NCBI GenBank assembly: GCA_016198885.1
Contig: JACQHV010000257.1
Location: 1-7,600 of the forward strand
Direction: 5' to 3'
Length of the DNA: 7,600 nucleotides
From: Gammaproteobacteria bacterium
GTDB taxonomy: Bacteria > Pseudomonadota > Gammaproteobacteria > Eutrophobiales > Eutrophobiaceae
This document shows positions 1-6,138 of the stretch, in pieces. Every line of letters starts with the position of its first letter. The stretch's first letter is position 1. The notes beneath the pieces were generated by a model. It saw only the letters and a list, made by a program, of their open reading frames with translations, had not been told where the DNA came from and made no database searches. The translations under genes were made by a program, and so were the position numbers.

Positions 1-181
1 GCCGACGGGGAACCTCGATCAGAATTCAGGCCGTGCTATCATCGATTTGCTCGAACAACTGAACGCTGCCGGAATGACATTGCTCATCGTCACTCATGAT
101 TCGGATATCGGCAGCCGGGCAGGGCGTCACATCCGGATGGTGGATGGACGTATTATTGAAGATACTGCTCTGGCCGCGTGA
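1..181 (+). CDS. ABC transporter ATP-binding protein, MacB/LolD-like (C-terminal end only)
   Basis: The reading frame is open from base 2 and stops at TGA 179-181, giving 59 residues of a protein whose start lies outside the window. It begins PTGNLDQNSG, which is the segment just after the Walker B glutamate and includes the D-loop (NLD). It continues to TLLIVTHD, whose histidine is the H-loop (switch) residue that contacts the ATP gamma-phosphate, and ends with the usual MVDGRIIED strand. PTGNLD is typical of the MacB/LolD/FtsE class of cytoplasmic ATPases. The protein would power the two FtsX-type permeases encoded immediately downstream (27 bp to the first). The Walker A, Q-loop and signature motifs are upstream and not seen. 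The ATPase class is firm; the exported substrate cannot be told from this fragment. Confidence 0.93.
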   Translation, partial: PTGNLDQNSGRAIIDLLEQLNAAGMTLLIVTHDSDIGSRAGRHIRMVDGRIIEDTALAA

Positions 182-208
182 AGATGCTGAAGCCGATAAA
201 CCTGTACT

Positions 209-1414
209 ATGTTTAACTCTGACATCGCCAACTTCGCCCTGCATGCTGTAACAGCAAACCGCTTGCGCACCCTGCTCATACTCCTTGCAATGGCCATCGG
301 TGTCGGCACCGTTATTGTGCTTACCGCGCTCGGTGAAAGCGCGCGCCGTTACGTGACCAACGAATTCGCCTCTCTGGGCACCAATCTCCTGATTGTGTTA
401 CCTGGCAGGACCGAGACTACCGGTGGACCGCCGCCACTGTTCGGTGAGGTACCGCGTGACCTGACTATTGATGATGCTCTCGCATTGCTACATAGTCACT
501 CCATCAATCGTGTAGCGCCGCTCATCGTGGGTACCGCGCCTGTTTCTTATGCAGGACTGGAGCGTGAGGTAACCATTCTCGGAACGACTGCAGACTATGC
601 GCCGATCCGTCACCTCAGCATGGCGCTGGGCCGTTTCCTGCCGGAAACTGATCCGCGCCAGATCGTATCGGTGTGCGTCCTGGGGAGAAAGATCAAGGTG
701 GAATTGTTCGGAAATGCCAATGCACTGGGTCAGTGGTTGCGCATCGGCGATCGGCGTTTCCGGGTCGTCGGCGTGCTGGGTAAGACAGGTATATCCATCG
801 GCGTGGATATCGATGATATCGCGATCATTCCTGTTGCCTCGGCGCAGATACTTTTCAATCAGCCGTCTCTGTTCCGCGTTGTGGTGGAAGGCCGCTCATC
901 CACTGATCTCCCCCGGTCGGTGTCAGATATCAAACAAATTATCAGTGAGCGGCATGAGGGTGAAGATGACGTCACCGTGATCACTCAGGACAGCGTGGTC
1001 GCAACTTTCGACAAGATATTCAAGGCCCTTACCTATGGTCTGGCCGGCATTGCTGCAATCAGCCTTTCGGTGGCGGGGATTTTGATCATGAACGTCATGC
1101 TTGTCTCAGTGACCCAGCGGACCACAGAGATCGGTTTGCTCAAGGCGCTCGGTGCACCGGCATGGGCAATCCGGCGGCTGTTTATCACTGAGGCATTGCT
1201 CCTGTCTGTGTTCGGCGGGGTCTTCGGTGTTGTTCTGGGTGTTGTTGCGGCGGAAATCCTGCGCCGGACTTATCCTGTCCTGCCGATTGAACCGCCGGTG
1301 TGGGCGATCATCACCGCTTTCGGTATAGCCATTGCGACCGGGCTCGTATTCGGTGTCTTGCCTGCGTCACGTGCCGCGCGGCTGGATCCGGTCACAGCAC
1401 TTTCGGGGCGCTGA
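209..1414 (+). CDS. FtsX/MacB-family ABC transporter permease, first of two
   Basis: The product is 401 residues, the usual size for MacB-like permeases without a fused ATPase. It has a short cytoplasmic N-terminus, a first membrane helix at about 21-41, a large periplasmic MacB core domain (about 45-270), then three helices at about 277-300, 328-351 and 363-384. The cytoplasmic loop after the second helix carries the family motif QRTTEIGLLKALGA (303-316), which couples to the ATPase, and the protein ends in the typical PASRAARLDPVTAL. The ATG at 209 is chosen because an in-frame TAA lies at 197-199; no convincing Shine-Dalgarno precedes it, so translation may be coupled to the ATPase gene ending at 181. 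By family, MacB-type systems use ATP-driven motion of the periplasmic domain to move peptides, toxins, lipoproteins or drugs out, often with an HlyD-like adaptor encoded nearby; none is visible here. The substrate is unknown. Confidence 0.95.
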   Translation: MFNSDIANFALHAVTANRLRTLLILLAMAIGVGTVIVLTALGESARRYVTNEFASLGTNLLIVLPGRTETTGGPPPLFGEVPRDLTIDDALALLHSHSINRVAPLIVGTAPVSYAGLEREVTILGTTADYAPIRHLSMALGRFLPETDPRQIVSVCVLGRKIKVELFGNANALGQWLRIGDRRFRVVGVLGKTGISIGVDIDDIAIIPVASAQILFNQPSLFRVVVEGRSSTDLPRSVSDIKQIISERHEGEDDVTVITQDSVVATFDKIFKALTYGLAGIAAISLSVAGILIMNVMLVSVTQRTTEIGLLKALGAPAWAIRRLFITEALLLSVFGGVFGVVLGVVAAEILRRTYPVLPIEPPVWAIITAFGIAIATGLVFGVLPASRAARLDPVTALSGR

Positions 1415-1430
1415 GACCCTGGAATTCATT

Positions 1431-2630
1431 ATGCGCTCAGCTGACCTTGCAAGATTCGCCTTCAACTCCATACTCGCTGCGCGCATGCGCTCCGGTCTTA
1501 CCGTGCTCGGTATCATGGTTGGCATTACTGCGGTAGTGTTGCTCACCGCCATCGGCGAGGGAGTACGCGTCTTCGTGCTTGCGCAATTTACCCAGTTTGG
1601 CACCAACCTGCTGGCTATTGTCCCCGGCAAGACCAATACTTTCGGTGCCTCTGTTTCTTCCATCAGCAATGTCCGCCCCCTCAGGGTTGAAGATGCTGAG
1701 GCCCTGGCACAGCTCGATCATGTGGTTGCCGTGATGCCCGTCATGCAGGGCAATGCGCAGGTTGAATTCGGATCGCGCGGGCGGCGTACCGTTGTTTTTG
1801 GAGTGGGTTCGATGGTACCGGAAGTCTGGAAGATGCGTGTTGCGGTCGGCCGCTTCCTGCCTCCGGATGATTACCACAATGCCCGTAATTTCGCTGTGCT
1901 TGGCGCAAAAATGCGGCAGGAACTGTTCGGCAATATCAATCCACTCGGCAGTCGCGTGCGCATCGGTGGTGATAGTTACCGGGTGATCGGTGTGATGGAT
2001 TCGAAAGGACAGATGCTCGGTTTTGATCTTGATGACACGATCTATATACCGGTTGGCAATGCGCTTGAGATGTTTGATCGTGAAAGTCTGATGGAGATCG
2101 ACGTCCTTTATGAAACCGGGATCGCGTCCGCGCATATCGCGCCCCATATTGAACGGCTCATGCACTCGCGGCATGGCCAGAAGGATTTCACAATCATCAC
2201 GCAGGACAAGATGCTTGAGGTGCTTGATAAAGTACTCAATGTTCTTACGCTTGGAGTGGCTGCACTGGGTGGCATCTCGCTCGTAGTCGGTGCAGTCGGT
2301 ATTCTCACCATCATGACCATCGCTGTCACCGAGCGCACCGCCGAGATTGGTTTATTGCGGGCAATCGGCGCACGGCGGCTGCATATTCTGCATATGTTCC
2401 TGGGTGAGGCGATAATCCTTGGCAGTGCCGGAGGGATCGCCGGCATCGCCGCCGCCATCGGTATTATCCGATTTATCGAGCTCTTCGTGCCCGGGTTACC
2501 TGTTGAGATCGCCTGGCGCTACATTACCCTTGCCTTTGGTCTGGCAGTCTTGATCGGACTGATCGCAGGAATTGCACCGGCGCTGCGCGCCGCCACGCTA
2601 CAACCACTGGACGCACTGCGTGCAGAATAA
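1431..2630 (+). CDS. FtsX/MacB-family ABC transporter permease, second of two
   Basis: The product is 399 residues with the same architecture as the preceding gene: helix at about 22-42, periplasmic MacB core domain, then helices at about 273-297, 325-349 and 363-384. The ATPase-coupling motif is ERTAEIGLLRAIGA (301-314). The frame is open further upstream to 1332, but the ATG at 1431 is preferred: it lies 16 bp after the stop of the first permease, GGA sits just ahead (1421-1423), and the resulting N-terminus aligns residue for residue with that of the first permease. Shared landmarks include GTNLL in both (57-61), GRFLP (141-145 in the first, 140-144 in the second) and ELFGN, so the pair are diverged tandem duplicates. 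Together with the ATPase they probably form a transporter in which the two permeases pair as unlike subunits, rather than two copies of one MacB; this pairing is an inference. The gene ends 29 bp from the convergent rlmJ gene. Confidence 0.94.
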   Translation: MRSADLARFAFNSILAARMRSGLTVLGIMVGITAVVLLTAIGEGVRVFVLAQFTQFGTNLLAIVPGKTNTFGASVSSISNVRPLRVEDAEALAQLDHVVAVMPVMQGNAQVEFGSRGRRTVVFGVGSMVPEVWKMRVAVGRFLPPDDYHNARNFAVLGAKMRQELFGNINPLGSRVRIGGDSYRVIGVMDSKGQMLGFDLDDTIYIPVGNALEMFDRESLMEIDVLYETGIASAHIAPHIERLMHSRHGQKDFTIITQDKMLEVLDKVLNVLTLGVAALGGISLVVGAVGILTIMTIAVTERTAEIGLLRAIGARRLHILHMFLGEAIILGSAGGIAGIAAAIGIIRFIELFVPGLPVEIAWRYITLAFGLAVLIGLIAGIAPALRAATLQPLDALRAE

Positions 2631-2659
2631 ATTTCAATGAAACACCATTGTGTTGAATA

Positions 2660-3517
2660 CTATTCAGGCACCAGCCATGCGCTATGCGCAGGCGCATGAC
2701 TGCCGCGATCCAACACCGGCGCCAGCCAGTCCATCACTGCTCCCAATATCTGATCAAACCGCCAGGGTGGATTAATAATGATCACTCCTGAACCACTCAG
2801 GCGATTGGGTTCGGTATCCGGCACCACACTGATCTCATTCAGATAAATATTTTTAATGCCGGAACTGCGCAGCTCATTATAAAAGTGTGCTGTCGGCTGG
2901 TTTCCCTGCACCGGATACCAGACGGCATATATTCCGGTGGGCCATTTCCGCAATATTTTTATTAATGCTTCTGTTAACCGTGTAAATTCATCCTTGATTT
3001 CATAGGACGGGTCAATAAATACCAGACCACGGCGTTCTTCCGGCGGCAGCATTGCATTCAATCCTTCATATCCATCACGATGATGTACGCTTACCTGATG
3101 ATCATTGGCGAAATATTTTTTCAATTTCGGCGCCTCAGTACTATGCAGTTCCATCAAAATCATCTGATCCTGTGGCCGCAGTAACTGTCTTGCGAGGGCA
3201 GGGGAGCCTGGATAATAACGCAGACTTGTCCGGCCTTTCTTTTGTGTTGCATTCATTGTTTCGACAGCACGCAGATAAGAAGCGATTGCAGCGGGTGGAT
3301 TGGCTGTTTTCAGGAGCCGGACAATACCGTTTTCAAATTCCCGGTTTTTCTGCGCAAATTCGGACTGCAGATCATATCTGGCTGCGCCAGCATGGGAGTC
3401 CACATAACAGAATGGAGTACTCTTTTTCAAAAGCGATTCAAGCAACAACAAGAGTATGATGTGTTTGTGCACATCGGCAAAATTGCCCGCATGAAAACCA
3501 TGCCGGTAACCTAACAT
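2660..3517 (-). CDS. rlmJ: 23S rRNA (adenine(2030)-N6)-methyltransferase RlmJ
   Basis: The 285-residue product closely follows the RlmJ (YhiR) family, which methylates A2030 of 23S rRNA using S-adenosylmethionine; E. coli RlmJ is 280 residues. The diagnostic N-terminus MLGYRHGFHAGNFADVHKH is complete, with Tyr4, His6 and Lys18 in their conserved places. It is followed by the cofactor-binding motif YVDSHAGAARYDL (38-50), RYYPGSP (100-106), the catalytic motif IDPSYE (168-173), GIYAVWYPV (195-203) and the conserved C-terminal INPPW (248-252) and WLVPE. The catalytic tetrad reads DPSY rather than the DPPY of E. coli, a tolerated variant in N6-adenine methyltransferases. The ATG is fixed by the family N-terminus; no strong Shine-Dalgarno is present because a heptamer repeat runs right up to the start codon. 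The gene lies 82 bp downstream of the MazG-like gene on the same strand and may be co-transcribed with it. Confidence 0.97.
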   Translation of the reverse strand: MLGYRHGFHAGNFADVHKHIILLLLLESLLKKSTPFCYVDSHAGAARYDLQSEFAQKNREFENGIVRLLKTANPPAAIASYLRAVETMNATQKKGRTSLRYYPGSPALARQLLRPQDQMILMELHSTEAPKLKKYFANDHQVSVHHRDGYEGLNAMLPPEERRGLVFIDPSYEIKDEFTRLTEALIKILRKWPTGIYAVWYPVQGNQPTAHFYNELRSSGIKNIYLNEISVVPDTEPNRLSGSGVIIINPPWRFDQILGAVMDWLAPVLDRGSHAPAHSAWLVPE

Positions 3518-3599
3518 ATTCGTTGCTCGTATCTCGTGGCTCGTGAAGCGTGTTTCGTGTCACTCCGACGCTTCACGCTTAACGAGATGTGCTTCACCG
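3517..3599 (-). repeat. Inverted heptamer-repeat element (ACGNNNN) filling the intergenic gap
   Basis: On the - strand, six consecutive 7-bp units (3558 down to 3517) read ACGAAAC, ACGCTTC, ACGAGCC, ACGAGAT, ACGAGCA and ACGAATA, the last A being the A of the rlmJ ATG. On the + strand, three units in the opposite orientation (3568-3588) read ACGCTTC, ACGCTTA and ACGAGAT. The opposed blocks pair as a long imperfect hairpin: 3531-3537 with 3582-3588 (7 bp), a 4x4 internal loop, then 3542-3551 with 3568-3577 (10 bp), closing a 16-nt loop. The MazG-like gene stops at 3600, so the element occupies essentially the whole gap. There is no U-run, so it is not a classical terminator. It could slow transcription, protect upstream mRNA or modulate rlmJ translation; those roles are inference. 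The repeat structure itself is directly visible. Confidence 0.85.
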
Positions 3600-3956
3600 T
3601 CATTCAGGATATTCGGTATATTTCTTCGAAAGTCCCCGTACTTTCTCAACGGGATATTTGTCTGCATTGTGTTGCAGTTTTTCTATCGTGGCACTATATA
3701 AATCGATGTCCAGTTTGTCTGCAATCCGGACAAGATAAATCAGAATATCGGCCAGTTCGGCTTCTACTGCGGAGCGTTTCTCGGGAGACAATGACCGGCT
3801 TTCTTCCTGTGTCAGCCATTGAAAATGTTCGACGAGTTCAGCAGTTTCCACAACCAACGCCATGGCCAGATTTTTTGGCGAATGATACTGCTCCCAATTC
3901 CGTTCCTCTGCAAACCGGCGTATACGCCCCTTCAGGTCCCGCAGTTGATTAATCAC
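3600..3956 (-). CDS. MazG-like nucleotide pyrophosphohydrolase (dCTPase/RS21-C6 type)
   Basis: The product is 118 residues, a single all-alpha MazG-like domain of the size seen in bacterial relatives of the eukaryotic dCTP pyrophosphatase DCTPP1. It contains the metal-binding signature of the all-alpha NTP pyrophosphohydrolases: E37-T-A-E40, then E67-L-A-D70, separated by 26 residues. Other family landmarks are FAEERNWEQYHSPKNLAMAL (15-34), HFQWL (44-48) and DILIYLVRIAD (70-80), with a final basic segment around NADKYP (97-102). Such enzymes cleave non-canonical or excess nucleoside triphosphates to monophosphate and pyrophosphate with magnesium, a house-cleaning role in the cytoplasm; the exact nucleotide here is not predictable. 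The start is GTG at 3956, the only plausible one because an in-frame stop lies at 3966-3968 and the next Met is at residue 32, inside the domain. It lies between the CHAD gene (110 bp upstream) and rlmJ. Confidence 0.92.
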   Translation of the reverse strand: MINQLRDLKGRIRRFAEERNWEQYHSPKNLAMALVVETAELVEHFQWLTQEESRSLSPEKRSAVEAELADILIYLVRIADKLDIDLYSATIEKLQHNADKYPVEKVRGLSKKYTEYPE

Positions 3957-3986
3957 TGTCTTGCTTTAGAATTTCTGATTTTAAAT

Positions 3987-3992
3987 ATTATA
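3987..3992 (-). promoter_or_regulatory. Candidate -10 box for the MazG-like gene
   Basis: On the - strand these bases read TATAAT, a perfect sigma-70 -10 hexamer, 30 bp ahead of the GTG at 3956 and inside an AT-rich stretch. At the usual 17-bp spacing the -35 region reads TAAAAT, a poor match to TTGACA, so the call rests mainly on the -10 box. If real, the MazG-like gene and rlmJ can be transcribed independently of the CHAD gene. Confidence 0.35.
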
Positions 3993-4066
3993 CACAAAAT
4001 AAATCCGCTATTTTATTCTGCGGCATTGAATAGAAACTGATCTGCAGGGAAACCGGGTAGAAAGGG

Positions 4067-4921
4067 TTATGCTATATGCCCGGTAAATTCCGCAGGCGAT
4101 GAAATAAATATCTTTTGATACAAACGGTGTGAACGTTTCAGCAATGTACCTAATTTTTTATCTATAAATTTCCTGGTAACTTTAGATGCAACGCTGCAAT
4201 TCTCTATTGGAGACAATTGCTCAAGCTTTTCCTGAACGAGAATAAGATCATGGATCCGTCCCAGACGATTACCCAGTTTATCCAGACGATTTCGCATCTG
4301 TTCATATAGACCGGGATACGATGCCTGGATAAATCCGATCTGAAAACACAGATACTTTACCCACTTTCGAAACTGGTGCAGTTCATCGGGTATAGTATGC
4401 GTTGAAAACGCCTTTTTTCCATAGTCGCGGGCACGTTTATAGGTGCGCTTCAGCCCTTTTTTAATCATGTCATCAGAATCGACTGAAAGCGTCTGCCGTT
4501 TCAATGTTTCCGCTATGTCTACCAGTGGCGATTTGATGGTTTCCCAATCCATTGCCTGCCCTGCCGGATCAAACTGAATATGTGCGCGTATTACCTGGAT
4601 GGCGGACTGTTCATTTTTTTTATTTGTTTTATCTTCCAGCCACTTTAAAGTTTCCAGAATGACCTGCGCGTCCCGTTTTGCAGAAAGCATTTTCATTCCG
4701 TCGCGGAAGTAATTATCCACAGTCCGCCAGTGAAAAGTGCCAGATTTATTCCGGATCAACCTGAGCCACGCGCGCAAACGTTTGATATCAACACGTATAC
4801 GATGAACGTGTCTTGGCTCGCGCTCCGGATATTGCAGGTGTTGTTGTAAATCATCGATCACAGCGATGACAGACCGGCTGATAGCGACGGAGGGACGTAT
4901 GTAAATTTCCGGTTGACTCAT
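4067..4921 (-). CDS. CHAD-domain protein
   Basis: The 284-residue product is a stand-alone CHAD (conserved histidine alpha-helical domain) protein. The first half has HVHRIRVDIKRLRAWLRLIR (38-57), with the characteristic histidines followed by closely spaced basic residues, then the LSAKRDAQV segment (79-87). The second half repeats the pattern as HQFRKWVKYLCFQIGF (182-197) and LGNRLGRIHDL (216-226), matching the internal two-fold repeat of helical bundles in this family. No triphosphate-tunnel (CYTH) domain, which is often fused to CHAD, is present, and I see no signal peptide or membrane helix. CHAD domains are known to bind inorganic polyphosphate through their basic surface and to localise to polyphosphate granules; that this one does so is inference by family. 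The ATG at 4921 is used because a stop codon lies in frame shortly upstream (4937-4939). It is the first of three leftward genes; a link to the MazG-like enzyme is unproven. Confidence 0.92.
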   Translation of the reverse strand: MSQPEIYIRPSVAISRSVIAVIDDLQQHLQYPEREPRHVHRIRVDIKRLRAWLRLIRNKSGTFHWRTVDNYFRDGMKMLSAKRDAQVILETLKWLEDKTNKKNEQSAIQVIRAHIQFDPAGQAMDWETIKSPLVDIAETLKRQTLSVDSDDMIKKGLKRTYKRARDYGKKAFSTHTIPDELHQFRKWVKYLCFQIGFIQASYPGLYEQMRNRLDKLGNRLGRIHDLILVQEKLEQLSPIENCSVASKVTRKFIDKKLGTLLKRSHRLYQKIFISSPAEFTGHIA

Positions 4922-5024
4922 AATTACATAAACAAGCTAAAGATTTATTTCAGGAACAGGTTGTAACAGTGTGATCTGTAATCCCTTCTTTGTTTTTCCA
5001 TCATACATCGGGAAAACTGAAATA

Positions 5025-5053
5025 CTTTTTGATCATATGCCTCTTTTTGATCA
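5025..5053. repeat. 11-bp direct repeat with TGATCA palindromes (possible operator)
   Basis: CTTTTTGATCA occurs at 5025-5035 and again at 5043-5053, exactly 18 bp apart. Each copy contains the palindrome TGATCA, and the second copy is extended to the 10-bp palindrome TTTGATCAAA (5046-5055). The second copy also forms TTGAT-N5-ATCAA (5047-5061), one base longer than the Fnr/Anr consensus spacing of N4, so a standard Fnr site is not supported. The repeat is plain in the sequence; regulatory function is a guess from its place in a divergent promoter region. Confidence 0.4.
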
Positions 5054-5208
5054 AATATCAATCTCAATGCTGCAAAAATCTGACCCGGAATTATTCTGGA
5101 AAAACTTCAAAGGATAACAATCAGTTGGGGAAAATATTATTGATAATTCACCACATTACTTTGCAGTGATTGATGAAAGAGGGAATACTGACACGTTTTT
5201 CCGGATTC

Positions 5209-5212
5209 GGAG
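5209..5212 (+). promoter_or_regulatory. Ribosome binding site for the 190-residue membrane protein
   Basis: GGAG lies nine bases before the ATG at 5222, a good Shine-Dalgarno placement. It is the clearest one in the window and supports that start. Confidence 0.65.
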
Positions 5213-5221
5213 TAATTCCTC

Positions 5222-5794
5222 ATGAATGACAAGAATACGGACCGTGAACCGGTAACGTCCCCTGGCATCGAACTGAGGCTGCATGATATCAATCAGCTTT
5301 TTAATTCCATGGATCCATCGCCGTTCCGCGAGAAGGAACTCGACGCGGAAGCGGAAGAATTCGTCGTAAGCTGGGCCATGGAGCTCCCGAAGCAGGAACC
5401 GCCGTTGCTGACAATTCATCTGGAAAAGCCACCCGGTGACGATAAGGACGCGCGGGCAGTAAATGAGGCGGTCAGGAATTACTTCAGTTACCGTGCGGAG
5501 CAAGCCGCCTGGCAAAACCGGCAGTTACTGCGCCAGGGCTGGAAAAATCTCACGATCGGGCTTGCATTCCTCGCCACATGCCTGATTGTGGCTCAATTTC
5601 TCGGGCGTTATGGAGGTGGGGCATTTATCGCGATCCTGCGGGAAAGCCTGATCATCGGCGGATGGGTGGCTATGTGGCGGCCTATGGAGATCTTTCTCTA
5701 TGATCGCTGGCCCATCAAACGCAAGCAGAAACTATACACACGGCTCAGCCGGATGGAAGTGCGGCTCTCCCTCGCCGGACAAGGCAGGATTTAA
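5222..5794 (+). CDS. Conserved-looking membrane protein of unknown function, two membrane helices
   Basis: The 190-residue product does not match a family I can name. Residues 1-105 are soluble, acidic early on, with a striking block RLHDINQLFNSMDPSPFREK (19-38) followed by ELDAEAEEFVVSWAMEL (39-55) that looks like a conserved motif region rather than random sequence. Two hydrophobic helices follow at about 110-128 and 133-152, the second containing Arg140-Glu141 within it. The C-terminus WRPMEIFLYDRWPIKRKQKLYTRL is strongly basic, which suggests that it and the N-terminal domain are both cytoplasmic with a short periplasmic turn (RYGGG) between the helices. The start is supported by GGAG at 5209-5212. 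Codon use resembles its neighbours. The gene stands alone: divergent from the CHAD gene and 449 bp before the kinase. It is likely a real gene; no function is offered. Confidence 0.85.
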   Translation: MNDKNTDREPVTSPGIELRLHDINQLFNSMDPSPFREKELDAEAEEFVVSWAMELPKQEPPLLTIHLEKPPGDDKDARAVNEAVRNYFSYRAEQAAWQNRQLLRQGWKNLTIGLAFLATCLIVAQFLGRYGGGAFIAILRESLIIGGWVAMWRPMEIFLYDRWPIKRKQKLYTRLSRMEVRLSLAGQGRI

Positions 5795-5887
5795 TTAATT
5801 AACGCCATGCAGATTCAGAAAACAGGGATTGGATCGCCGGGTCGAATACGGATGTAGATGTAAACTGTAATTGAGTTGATAATTTGT

Positions 5888-6028
5888 TCACTTCACGCGA
5901 TATTTGGCGTGATAATGCTGTATCAACATTTTCCGAATCTGGGTGTTCAGCTCCGTGTTTGTTCCGGGAGTCAAAGACCGCTGCTTCTTTACTGAAGTCC
6001 GTGATGGCGGACGACGTTTTTTTGGCAT
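5888..6028 (-). CDS. Possible small, highly basic protein (46 residues)
   Basis: Starting at ATG 6028 the frame encodes 46 residues beginning MPKKRRPPSRTSVKKQR and ending HYHAKYRVK. There are 13 Lys/Arg and a single acidic residue (Glu26), so it would be strongly positive and could bind nucleic acid or another polyanion; that is inference from composition. Support for translation is a GGTGA Shine-Dalgarno-like site (6040 down to 6036) seven bases before the ATG, and the absence of any competing gene. The frame is also open to an ATG at 6127 (79 residues); its upstream part is less basic, and the same GGTGA motif sits only one base from that ATG, too close to use. No family is recognised, and a frame of this length can occur by chance. 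Confidence 0.35.
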   Translation of the reverse strand: MPKKRRPPSRTSVKKQRSLTPGTNTELNTQIRKMLIQHYHAKYRVK

Positions 6029-6035
6029 ATTTAAT

Positions 6036-6138
6036 TCACCGGGAAGAGGATTAACAGGAATCCTTGGACCTGGTAAATATTTTATCACTGTTTTAATTGA
6101 TTTTTGCCAACTATTCATTTCTCCCATGTCACCGGGAA
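6036..6138 (-). repeat. Duplicated 10-bp motif TTCCCGGTGA ahead of two in-frame ATGs
   Basis: TTCCCGGTGA occurs on the - strand at 6045-6036 and 6138-6129. The inner copy ends seven bases before the ATG at 6028 and supplies a plausible GGTGA ribosome-binding site; the outer copy ends one base before an in-frame ATG at 6127. The duplication is exact and visible; whether it reflects a short tandem duplication or chance is not known. Confidence 0.4.

Larger units (their letters stand above)
4922..5221. other. Divergent intergenic region between CHAD gene and membrane-protein gene
   Basis: These 300 bp separate two divergently read genes, so promoters for both should lie here. The region is AT-rich compared with the flanking genes. 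It holds the TGATCA-containing direct repeat at 5025-5053 and a short inverted repeat (TTTTCC 4994-4999 with GGAAAA 5011-5016). I could not identify a convincing -35/-10 pair on either strand: the best leftward -10 is TATGAT (5005 down to 5000) without a matching -35, and the best rightward pair is TTGCAG 5161-5166 with AATACT 5184-5189 at 17-bp spacing, both weak. I see no RNA gene or riboswitch fold. Confidence 0.6.

Noticed and set aside
1437..2174. Long reading frame (245 codons) on the - strand inside the second permease gene
   Set aside because: It lies wholly antisense to a clear FtsX-type permease, encodes a His/Arg/Asp-rich sequence with no recognisable domain, and is explained by codon bias of the + strand gene.
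2635..2650. CAATG/CATTG hairpin between the convergent permease and rlmJ genes
   Set aside because: The stem is only 5 bp and AT-containing, with no U-run on either strand, so it is not a credible terminator.
3536..3952. + strand frame of 138 codons opposite the MazG-like gene
   Set aside because: It is fully covered by the MazG-like gene and the heptamer element on the other strand; its translation is Cys/Arg-rich and unlike a protein family.
4052..4084. ACCGGG/CCCGGT inverted repeat around the CHAD stop codon
   Set aside because: A 6-bp stem with a 21-nt loop and no U-run; probably coincidental.
5173..5229. 18-codon frame (MKEGILTRF...) whose stop overlaps the ATG of the membrane-protein gene
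   Set aside because: The overlap resembles a coupled leader peptide, but there is no ribosome-binding site for it and the downstream gene has its own GGAG; chance is more likely.
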